DNA from: an uncultured Bacteroidales bacterium
GTDB taxonomy: Bacteria > Bacteroidota > Bacteroidia > Bacteroidales > P3
DNA length: 61,870 nucleotides
Assembly: GCA_900318665.1 (NCBI GenBank)
Contig: ONLQ01000026.1
Coordinates: 1 to 61,870 of the forward strand
Direction: 5' to 3'
The stretch's first letter is position 1; every line of letters starts with the position of its first letter. Below, piece after piece: positions 37,238 through 44,611 of this stretch. Made by a program: the position numbers and the translations under genes. The notes under the pieces are model-generated. The model ran no database searches. It was not told the DNA's origin and saw nothing but the letters and a program-made list of their open reading frames with translations.

Positions 37238-38017
37238 ATGAGAAAACTACTACCTATTCTTTTCCTTTTTTTCGGCATTACGATAACTATACAAGGCTTT
37301 GCCAACAACGCCATTGACACTGCGGTGGCAACAGGTGCCGGCATTGCTGAAAAAGTGCATGGCGACAACGACAGTTCGACCGGTTTTGTGGCCGATTTGC
37401 TTCACTGGTACGATGCCAATATGAATTACACCGCCGTGGGTATTTTAATGACCGTGGAGAGTTCATTCATTCCCTTCCCGTCGGAAGTCGTCATTCCTCC
37501 CGCCGTATATGTGGCGAGCAATCCCGACAGTGCCAGCGGTATGAATATATGGGTAATCATTCTTGTTGGAACCCTCGGCGCAATGCTGGGTGCCTTTATC
37601 AACTATTTCCTCTCACGTTGGCTGGGACGCCCCATAATCTACGCCTTTGTTGATAGCAAACTGGGGCACGCCTTGATGTTGAGCGGAGAAAAGATGGAGC
37701 GTGCCGAAGAATATTTCAACAAGCATGGCAATATCTCAACACTCATCGGGCGTTTGGTGCCTGTTGTGAGGCAGTTGATTTCCATTCCCGCAGGTTTGTC
37801 AAAGATGAACATAGGAAGTTTTGCACTGTACACTTTTATTGGTGCTGCAACATGGAATTGCATTCTCGCCCTGCTGGGCTATCTCGCCTATCAAGCCGCT
37901 GACCCAACAGTGATAGAACGTTACAGTCACCTGCTGTCTATAATAATCCTCGCACTTGTCGGCGTTGGCTGCCTCTACTTCGTCTATAGACTGATAAGGA
38001 AGAAACGCAGAGCATAA
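37238..38017 (+). CDS. DedA-family membrane protein
   Basis: Protein of 259 residues with a signal-like first helix and the DedA core: ESSFIPFPSEVVIPPA, GAMLGAFINYFLSRWLGRP, a re-entrant region and the motif GRLVPVVRQLISIPAGLSKM (conserved Arg and Pro). DedA/VTT proteins move lipids such as undecaprenyl phosphate or phosphatidylethanolamine across the membrane. In Bacteroidetes the substrate is not certain. It lies downstream of the TPR gene and is followed by a 46-residue membrane peptide gene, then a terminator. Confidence 0.9.
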   Translation: MRKLLPILFLFFGITITIQGFANNAIDTAVATGAGIAEKVHGDNDSSTGFVADLLHWYDANMNYTAVGILMTVESSFIPFPSEVVIPPAVYVASNPDSASGMNIWVIILVGTLGAMLGAFINYFLSRWLGRPIIYAFVDSKLGHALMLSGEKMERAEEYFNKHGNISTLIGRLVPVVRQLISIPAGLSKMNIGSFALYTFIGAATWNCILALLGYLAYQAADPTVIERYSHLLSIIILALVGVGCLYFVYRLIRKKRRA

Positions 38018-38039
38018 TAACGTCCACTTTTTTATTCAA

Positions 38040-38180
38040 ATGTCAACAATTGAAGACATACTGCGTCGCAAAGAACGCCCGCTACCCAAAGTCGGATGCA
38101 GTTGGGCATTCTATATCTTTCTTGTACTAATGGCAGTAGGCGTCATTATCAGTTATCTCGTTTACCAACAACAGGCATAA
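38040..38180 (+). CDS. Small single-helix membrane protein
   Basis: A 46-residue ORF (ATG at 38040, TAA at 38178-38180): a polar, basic start (MSTIEDILRRKERPLPKVGC) then one hydrophobic helix (WAFYIFLVLMAVGVIISYLVY) and a short Gln-rich end. It begins 22 bases after dedA and precedes the terminator at 38238-38276, so it would be the last gene of the sprA run. Basic N-terminus before the helix predicts the N-terminus inside. The function is unknown; coding potential is judged from position and composition only. Confidence 0.55.
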   Translation: MSTIEDILRRKERPLPKVGCSWAFYIFLVLMAVGVIISYLVYQQQA

Positions 38181-38237
38181 CCCATCTATTATTGGCGACC
38201 TGTCAAATTTGAAAAGATTGTCCTTATTGACATAAAC

Positions 38238-38276
38238 AAAAAAGAGGATGCTCGTTTGGGGAGCATCCTCTTTTTT
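38238..38276. terminator. Bidirectional terminator between converging units
   Basis: A perfect 16-base stem: AAAAAAGAGGATGCTC at 38238-38253 pairs with GAGCATCCTCTTTTTT at 38261-38276, loop of seven bases. It has T tracts on both strands and lies between the plus-strand sprA run and the minus-strand lipoprotein gene, so it serves both. Confidence 0.95.
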
Positions 38277-38293
38277 AGGGATTCAACTTAGGT

Positions 38294-39142
38294 TTATTTA
38301 TCTACTTCATCCTTGGACAATACAATGGTTCTGCCACTATATGTGAAAGACATTTCGTCATCGTTGACGGTGAAGGTGAAACGGAAATCAGTGGTATCAT
38401 GCTCTTCGTGCATCATAGCAACATATTGGCCATTCTGATAGGAGTAGGTGCCAACAAAGGTAACCTGCTGGTCATTATCTTCGCCTTCAAAATCGATATC
38501 ACGCACAAAACTGATATAGCCATCCATGACAACTACAACATAGACAACATCAGCACCCTGATAAGTCTCATCGGCAAAGGAATACATCATATAGGTGCCG
38601 TTGATGTCGGAAGAGCCTTGACCGCCTTGGTTGTTGCCACCGTTATCGTCGTCATCATCGTCGGTGCCGAATATTCTTTCCATGATTGCACGAACTTGCT
38701 CTCTGTTCTTACCTTCAACCATATCAGTGACATCGAGGGTAATCGTACTGCCCGAAATGGTATAGACCGAGGGGTCATCCTCATCGTCCAAATCATTCAT
38801 TATTTCCTGATAGGCACGCTGTGCGGTAGCGGCATCGGGATAGGTAGCCGAAACAGTACCACTGACAGCCTTGCCATCGCTACCGAAGGTAACGAAAATG
38901 CGGGCATTGACCTGAGAGTTGACATCCTCGTCGTAGGAGACAAGCGTTCCGACAAGGGTGTCGCCGTTTTCCTGCCAATTGATAGTAGCACCTTGGTTGC
39001 CGCCTTGATTACCACCTTGATTGCCACCCTGATTGTTCTCAGTATTGGTCTTGTTGTCGTCATCGTTTTCTTTCTCGTTGCAACTGGTGAAAATCATAGC
39101 CGTTGCAGCCAATGCTAAAAGCATGAATTTAAATTTCTTCAT
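38294..39142 (-). CDS. Lipoprotein with Asn-Gln-Gly repeat linker
   Basis: Protein of 282 residues with a lipoprotein signal (LAATAMIFTSC). After a charged stretch come four tandem NQGG units (about residues 38-53), then a folded region ending in a Tyr/Val-rich strand set (YVVVVMDGYISFVRDIDF) and a lipocalin-like C-terminal part (TFVGTYSYQNGQYVAMMHEEHDTTDFRFTFTVNDDEMSFTYSGRTIVL). A DDDDDDN stretch joins two domains. I do not recognise the family; a surface-exposed or periplasmic binding role would be a guess. It is a single-gene unit. Confidence 0.75.
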   Translation of the reverse strand: MKKFKFMLLALAATAMIFTSCNEKENDDDNKTNTENNQGGNQGGNQGGNQGATINWQENGDTLVGTLVSYDEDVNSQVNARIFVTFGSDGKAVSGTVSATYPDAATAQRAYQEIMNDLDDEDDPSVYTISGSTITLDVTDMVEGKNREQVRAIMERIFGTDDDDDDNGGNNQGGQGSSDINGTYMMYSFADETYQGADVVYVVVVMDGYISFVRDIDFEGEDNDQQVTFVGTYSYQNGQYVAMMHEEHDTTDFRFTFTVNDDEMSFTYSGRTIVLSKDEVDK

Positions 39143-39181
39143 AGTGATTGATTGTTTTGTTTATGTTGATTAAAATTTGTG

Positions 39182-39189
39182 CAAAGGTA
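39182..39189 (-). promoter_or_regulatory. -7 box of the lipoprotein promoter
   Basis: Minus strand TACCTTTG, a TAnnTTTG match 40 bases before the ATG at 39142; a clear -33 element was not seen. Confidence 0.45.
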
Positions 39190-39227
39190 CATTATATTTT
39201 ACAATTATGGCGTTATTCCCCGAATGA

Positions 39228-40832
39228 CTAAAAACCTAGACCGAACCAGTACCAGCAGTCGGCTTCGAGTTGCTGCCATGTGGTAGCGGTTTGGTCGTAG
39301 ATGCTGGCGGTATAGGCGTTGAGGAGGTCTGTAACCTCGGCATCGCGACCTTTGCGTACCAGCAGGCGTGCCTCGCGTTCAAGATTGTCAAGACCATCGA
39401 AAGCCTTGTCTTCGCAAGCCATAATGTCACGCATCACGCGACCTTTGGTGCTCTGCCACTGGAGCGTTGCCAACTTGTTGGCACGACGGTATTTCCAAAC
39501 GATGGCGTCGGGGTTGTATTTGCGCTGTCCGCAAAGAGAATAGGGTTCGGGCAGACGGGTGGTGCCGCAGAAGATAGGCACGCGAGGGCTCTCGCCAGGG
39601 TTGTCAACCGACATCCAGCAGATGCCACCAATGTTGTCTGGCAGCCAGCCACGCAACTGAATGATATGGGAATAGGAGCACCAAGCCACGCTTACGGTAC
39701 GCATAAACTCGACCGAGCCAGGTTTGAGGCTATTATACAGACGTGTAGCGTTGCCATTCATCCACGGATTGGCTATAGGGCTGATGATGCTATCCTTGTA
39801 GGGCTTGCCGTTCTCGTCTTTGCGTTCCACCTCAATCTTGAGGTTGCGGCACATGTCGAGTTCGGTACCCTCATAGGTGCTGCGGAATAGTTCGATAACC
39901 TTGCGAACATCAACATTCTCGTCGGGCTTGATGGAGAATGGCAGTTCGTCCATATCGCGGCTGAGGTTGAGCGAGGGTGCCAAAGCGTTGAAGATGAAAT
40001 ACTCGCGTTCGCGATAGTTGCGGCCGTTAGCATAACTGGCGTTAAAAGTCTTCCAGAAGATGAACTCGCCTTTGCCGTCCCAGAGTTTCAGACGCTTGGC
40101 AACCTTCTCGATGTTGTCGGAGCACATGAAATATTCGGGATTGTCGCGCTGCAGTTTGCCGATACGGGGGATATTGGCACTGATGCCAACATGGTCGTCG
40201 GGGATGCGCTGGGCAGCCCAGATAGCACCAACCTTGCCTTTGCCCTCACCAAGGATTTCGAACTGCCACACCTCGTTGGGGTCGGCAAAAGTGAGGCACT
40301 CGCCACCATCGGCATAGCCATAGCGTTTAACCAGTTCGCCAATGAGGCGGATGGCATCGCGAGCCGTGGTGCAACGTTGCAACACCACGCGCTGCAACTC
40401 TTCTACCATAAACATACCTTTGTCGCTGCGGCACTCTGCGGGACCGCCAAAAGTAGTCTCTCCGATAGCCAACTGATGCTCATTGAGGCAAGGGTAGGCC
40501 GTATTGAGATAGGCGTATGTATGGGTCTCCTGCGGTATTGTTCCAGCCAGACGCACGCCGGTGGTATCGCCACGGAAAGTGGTATGCATTGTGCCCTTGT
40601 AGATTTCCATCATGGTACCAGGCTTATAATCTGCAGCGGGTTCCACCGTCATCCATGTACGATAGCGGCCGTCGCAAGTGTGCGAAGTAATAACGCTGCC
40701 ATCTTTAGAGGCTTTCTTGCCGACCATAATGCTGGTGCAACTCTCGCCAGGATAGACAATTGCCTCTGGCAGTTGAGCGAAGATAGGCATGGCGCATAAT
40801 GCGACAATCAAGAGTAATAGATTCTTTTTCAT
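39228..40832 (-). CDS. C69-family dipeptidase
   Basis: Protein of 534 residues with a signal peptide (MKKNLLLLIVALCAMPIFA) and the N-terminal nucleophile Cys32 in ESCTSIMVGKKASKDGSVITSH, which is exposed by removal of the short propeptide. The block GGPAECRSDKGMFMVEELQRVVLQRCTTARDAI and the FADPNEVWQFEI segment are typical of C69 (PepD-like) dipeptidases. It should act in the periplasm on dipeptides. I chose the ATG at 40832 because it places the signal peptide first. It begins 13 bases after the MurD2::M20 stop, so it very probably belongs to that operon and may process peptides released from, or feeding, the cell-wall pathway. Confidence 0.9.
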   Translation of the reverse strand: MKKNLLLLIVALCAMPIFAQLPEAIVYPGESCTSIMVGKKASKDGSVITSHTCDGRYRTWMTVEPAADYKPGTMMEIYKGTMHTTFRGDTTGVRLAGTIPQETHTYAYLNTAYPCLNEHQLAIGETTFGGPAECRSDKGMFMVEELQRVVLQRCTTARDAIRLIGELVKRYGYADGGECLTFADPNEVWQFEILGEGKGKVGAIWAAQRIPDDHVGISANIPRIGKLQRDNPEYFMCSDNIEKVAKRLKLWDGKGEFIFWKTFNASYANGRNYREREYFIFNALAPSLNLSRDMDELPFSIKPDENVDVRKVIELFRSTYEGTELDMCRNLKIEVERKDENGKPYKDSIISPIANPWMNGNATRLYNSLKPGSVEFMRTVSVAWCSYSHIIQLRGWLPDNIGGICWMSVDNPGESPRVPIFCGTTRLPEPYSLCGQRKYNPDAIVWKYRRANKLATLQWQSTKGRVMRDIMACEDKAFDGLDNLEREARLLVRKGRDAEVTDLLNAYTASIYDQTATTWQQLEADCWYWFGLGF

Positions 40833-40845
40833 CGTTGAAAGGTTA

Positions 40846-43251
40846 TTATTGATTATTATTTTTCCAATGTGATACAATCTTGAGAAATAGTTGTGCTGTC
40901 GATTCGATAATCTCGTCGGGGAAGTCATAGTCCGGGTGATGCAGTTCGGGAGTGTTTTCCCCTGCCCCAACGCCAAACATCATACCATCATAGCATTGCA
41001 GATAGTTTCCAAAATCCTCCGACCAGCGGAACGGTTCCGACTTGATATGAACGTTGTAATTGTTGTGGATTAGAAAATCGAAAATATCGTCAACCAACGC
41101 GGTATTGTTCTCCGTAGCCGAGAAAGGCTCACGCTGCTCCGACGTCCACGAGACTCGCTGCTTCACCGTGGCTGCTTTCACAATCGCGTCGGTCTGCGCG
41201 AGGAGTTCCTTCATCTTCTCGTTGGTGTAGGCCCGTAAGGTAAACATCACCTCGGCGCATCCTGCAGATGTGCCAAAGGCCTCGTCGCCAAGGCGCACAC
41301 AGATAAGCGTGGCCTGCTGGAAAACAGAGATTGCCGCATCTGGCGACGTGTTGAGAGCAAGTATATTATTTATGATTTCCGCCACGCAGAGGCCAGGATT
41401 GATACCCTTTTCTGGAGTAGATGCGTGGGTCTGACGACCCTTCAGCCGATAGATGATACCTGTTGAGGCCGCGGCAAAGGTGTTGCGCGACAGCACCACC
41501 TGACCAGCAGGGAAGCCTGGCAGATTGTGTATAGCGGTGATATATTTTATATTATATTGATTTAGGACACCGCTTTCCAACACTTTTCTCGCCCCCATAC
41601 CTGTCTCTTCCTCTGGCTGGAAAATGAGCATCACCTGCTTCAATCCTTTTTGTTCAACAAGTTGTGCCACGCGAAGCAGGATGGCTGTATGTCCGTCATG
41701 GCCGCATTTGTGCGACACGTTATTCGTTTCAGAGCAATAAGGCGCTGCCGACTGTTCGTTAATTGGCAACGCATCGGTGTCAGCACGCAAGGCTATGCAG
41801 GGCAGGTTTTTATCGCCCCAAAAGGCCACAACTCCATAGATTCCGACATGGGTGTGGAGTTCGGTGGGATTGCAGGCTTTTAGGTTACTCACTATTGTGT
41901 CGTGGGCATACTGCTCGCAACCCGACAGTCCCGGATGCTGGTGCAGGCTATGCCGCAAAGCAACAAGACGCACCAATTGGTCGAACGTGCGGCCACGGTG
42001 TTCAAAGTTGTCGAATGCATCATAGGACGCTGCCGCTGGCGACAGGAGACAAATCTTTCCTACGGCAGTATGGTCGAAACACCACGGCACGATATGGTCG
42101 TAGCGGTCATCGGTCAGAATATTACGCTTACTTGCGAAATCAGGATGAGATAGCGTTATCTGTTCCAGAATACGACGTCCCGCCTTTCCAACAAAAGCAA
42201 TATTACGTATCTTCGATGAGGGCAAATAGTCGCACAGAGCATCGTAAGGTATTCCGCGGTCCATGCCGCCAAGAATAATGGTGTCAACACGTTGCAAAGC
42301 ATCAACGGCGGCAATGGCGGCTTCGGGTATGGTGCTTATACTGTCGTCATAGAACTCAATGCCATCGTAGCAACCCACACGCTCCATACGATAGCGCAGA
42401 CCTTGAAAACCGCTTGTCACAGCAACTATGGCTCTATCCGCCACCCCGCAGGCACGCGCCACCATGACTGCCACGGTAACATTGCTACGGTTGTGATTCC
42501 CCAGCAAAGAGTCAGACAGCGTGCCCTTATAAGGGTCAGCAGCAGAATAACTCATCACCTTGGATTGCGGACGAGGCGTCATAGACATAACCTCGTTGCG
42601 CAAGGTATCGTTGTCGGCACAATAGAAAAATAGGTCTTCGGACTGCTGGCAACGCAGCATGTTGAGTTTGGCCTGTTTATATCCGTTGTAGTCGTGATAG
42701 TGGTCAAGGTGCTCCGGAAAGAGGTTTAGCAGCACGCCGATATGAGGTGCGCGATGTATGTTTTCCAACTGATGGCACGACAATTCTGCCACCACGAGGG
42801 TATCATCGGACAATTGCTCAATGATATCAAACAGAGGGATACCCATATTGCCAGCCTTCACAGCATGGCTATAGAGTTTTCCATCTATGGAGCCTCCTTT
42901 GGCAAGCATCTGATATATCAGTTCCGTAGTGGTGCTCTTGCCTTTTGTGCCAGAGACCGCTACAGTCTGACCGCCATACATCTGCAGAAACAGGTCTGTC
43001 TGTGAACTGATTTTATCCAACGGGCATACGCCCTCAAAAATCATTGTAGGAATGCCTGGCGACTTGAGAATAATGTCGAACATCGGGGCCAGACGCAGAA
43101 TATTCTCATTGCCATCGGCCACTTCAAATTGACCTCGAGGCATCAACGAAGAAAGGAAACGCTCGCTGCTACGGCCCTCACGGCCATAGCCAGCAATAAG
43201 GATTCGCTTGTTACGCAACAGCGCCTTCCATTCTTTTTCCTTATACAACAT
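40846..43251 (-). CDS. MurD2-like ligase fused to M20 amidohydrolase
   Basis: Protein of 801 residues from two complete enzymes. Residues 1-427 are a Mur ligase of the MurD type: P-loop GTKGKSTTT (101-109), NLFPEHLDHYHDYNGYKQAKL, LLGNHNRSN, DDSISTIPEA, GGMDRGIPYD and LLSPAAASYDAFDNFEHRGRTF. Residues from about 434 are an M20D amidohydrolase (LRHSLHQHPGLSG...): metal ligands CGHDGH at 516-521, EEE at 547-549, His575 (AIHNL), and HH at 771-772. The joint has almost no linker. It overlaps the murL gene by 11 bases, so the ligase probably adds L-Glu (MurD2 activity) to UDP-MurNAc-L-Ala. The hydrolase role is unknown. The ATG at 43251 is preferred to a TTG at 43260. Confidence 0.85.
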   Translation of the reverse strand: MLYKEKEWKALLRNKRILIAGYGREGRSSERFLSSLMPRGQFEVADGNENILRLAPMFDIILKSPGIPTMIFEGVCPLDKISSQTDLFLQMYGGQTVAVSGTKGKSTTTELIYQMLAKGGSIDGKLYSHAVKAGNMGIPLFDIIEQLSDDTLVVAELSCHQLENIHRAPHIGVLLNLFPEHLDHYHDYNGYKQAKLNMLRCQQSEDLFFYCADNDTLRNEVMSMTPRPQSKVMSYSAADPYKGTLSDSLLGNHNRSNVTVAVMVARACGVADRAIVAVTSGFQGLRYRMERVGCYDGIEFYDDSISTIPEAAIAAVDALQRVDTIILGGMDRGIPYDALCDYLPSSKIRNIAFVGKAGRRILEQITLSHPDFASKRNILTDDRYDHIVPWCFDHTAVGKICLLSPAAASYDAFDNFEHRGRTFDQLVRLVALRHSLHQHPGLSGCEQYAHDTIVSNLKACNPTELHTHVGIYGVVAFWGDKNLPCIALRADTDALPINEQSAAPYCSETNNVSHKCGHDGHTAILLRVAQLVEQKGLKQVMLIFQPEEETGMGARKVLESGVLNQYNIKYITAIHNLPGFPAGQVVLSRNTFAAASTGIIYRLKGRQTHASTPEKGINPGLCVAEIINNILALNTSPDAAISVFQQATLICVRLGDEAFGTSAGCAEVMFTLRAYTNEKMKELLAQTDAIVKAATVKQRVSWTSEQREPFSATENNTALVDDIFDFLIHNNYNVHIKSEPFRWSEDFGNYLQCYDGMMFGVGAGENTPELHHPDYDFPDEIIESTAQLFLKIVSHWKNNNQ

Positions 43252-44611
43252 GAGCCACAAGAATATTCATTAAACCTTCTGTGAGATTATGCTCGGAAGC
43301 CAAAGCGGAAAGCGACACACTGTCACCTTGCGGCTGGAAGTCTCGCAACAAACAAGGCACTTCCCCATTGGCATACCATCTGTCAACAGTCATACGCAAA
43401 GCCGTATTGACTTCCGCCACAGTTCCCACACACTCAAACGGCTTGACGGGCTCAAGCCCTGCAAGTTGACGGAAATAGAGCATCAACGTCTCATCGTCTA
43501 ACAGATTGTGCCCGAAATACTGTGCAAGACGGTCGGGCGATATGAATGGAGAAAGAATGATGAACGCAAAGAGGCATTTGGCGCAATGGCCGCACCACAC
43601 ATCCTGCTTGCTTCCCACATTGCAACTACGAAAGACGTCGTGATACTGGGGCAAGCGAGAGAAAAGCATGGCAATCTGCAACTCCGACAGCGGCCGCAGA
43701 AAACTGAAATAGTCAAATCGAGGAGAGATGAACGATGACACATAGTCGCGAAAATCGTTCTCAAACTCAAGACTTTTAGAATACTGGTGGTTCACGCCGT
43801 TGGCAATATCCGTTGCCTCGTTGGCACTGCTCTCGTTGGAAAGAGCGATATGGCGACGCCCTGTAAGCGCAGAAACCAGCAGTGTATAGAATGCCAGCAT
43901 GGCCGAAAAGGGAGTGTGCCCATTGAGAGCGCCCTTAGCGTTGAGATCGAGCAGCAGCGGGTCAATAGCACGACGTATCTCTAAAAAATCGCCATGTTCA
44001 TAACCCGCCACGCGACAGCATTCTACTGTTGCCCCGCGAGGGTTCATTATGAGTGGCAACGGAGAATCTAATTGCAGGCGTGTACTGTAGGATTGCAGGC
44101 AATCAAGCGTCACCACAGAATCCTTGCCACCGCCTATCGGAACAATAAAACTCTCCGACGCCTTGTCATCAAACTGACTGAAAGCTACCGGCTTTAACGG
44201 TTCGCCTTCAGCCTCGATTGTCATAAAGTCGTCAATGGTAGCCCTAATTCCATTCACATAGAAAAACTCCCCCAGCCCATTGAAATACAACTTCTTCCAA
44301 AAACATTTTTGTTCTTCCGTAAGTCCGTGAGGGACAATGCGCACCAAAGGAGGGCAAAAAGCCTTCCAATAACTAACCAATTCGGCCATACCTATATTAA
44401 AAACAAGTAGGTCGAGTTGGTCTTTAGGAATACTGAAATTGATAAACTGGCGCGTCGGGACGGAAGAGCGCACAGCAAAACAAAGTTTGTCACTCAATTT
44501 GAAATGAAAACACATATGCAGCCCGTCGGACTGCATAGTGTATTCATAATCCTGATAGACAAACTCAGGAAAAGTCTGCCTGTAGGTGTTATACCTTTTC
44601 TGGGCTGACAT
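43241..44611 (-). CDS. murL: UDP-MurNAc-L-Ala-L-Glu epimerase, MurL-like
   Basis: Protein of 456 residues with an N-terminal beta-rich part and a PP-loop-like C-terminal part containing PIGGGKDSVVTLDCL (SGGxDS-type nucleotide loop), HIALSNESSANEA and a CGHCAKCLF metal-type cluster. This combination fits MurL, which in Xanthomonas epimerises the terminal L-Glu of UDP-MurNAc-L-Ala-L-Glu to D-Glu after MurD2, in an ATP-dependent reaction, replacing glutamate racemase plus MurD. The neighbouring MurD2-like ligase is exactly the partner expected. No signal peptide, so cytoplasmic. The ATG overlaps the coiled-coil gene stop (TAATG), and the end overlaps the ligase gene by 11 bases. A PP-loop enzyme of another function is the main alternative. 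Confidence 0.78.
   Translation of the reverse strand: MSAQKRYNTYRQTFPEFVYQDYEYTMQSDGLHMCFHFKLSDKLCFAVRSSVPTRQFINFSIPKDQLDLLVFNIGMAELVSYWKAFCPPLVRIVPHGLTEEQKCFWKKLYFNGLGEFFYVNGIRATIDDFMTIEAEGEPLKPVAFSQFDDKASESFIVPIGGGKDSVVTLDCLQSYSTRLQLDSPLPLIMNPRGATVECCRVAGYEHGDFLEIRRAIDPLLLDLNAKGALNGHTPFSAMLAFYTLLVSALTGRRHIALSNESSANEATDIANGVNHQYSKSLEFENDFRDYVSSFISPRFDYFSFLRPLSELQIAMLFSRLPQYHDVFRSCNVGSKQDVWCGHCAKCLFAFIILSPFISPDRLAQYFGHNLLDDETLMLYFRQLAGLEPVKPFECVGTVAEVNTALRMTVDRWYANGEVPCLLRDFQPQGDSVSLSALASEHNLTEGLMNILVAHVV

Noticed and set aside
38990-39040. CRISPR-like spacing in the 12-base repeats of the lipoprotein gene.
   Set aside because: The units are contiguous, short, in frame and code for NQGG; there are no spacers.
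43252-43260. TTG start for the MurD2::M20 protein three codons upstream of the ATG.
   Set aside because: An ATG three codons further in gives a better start and a shorter overlap with the MurL gene.
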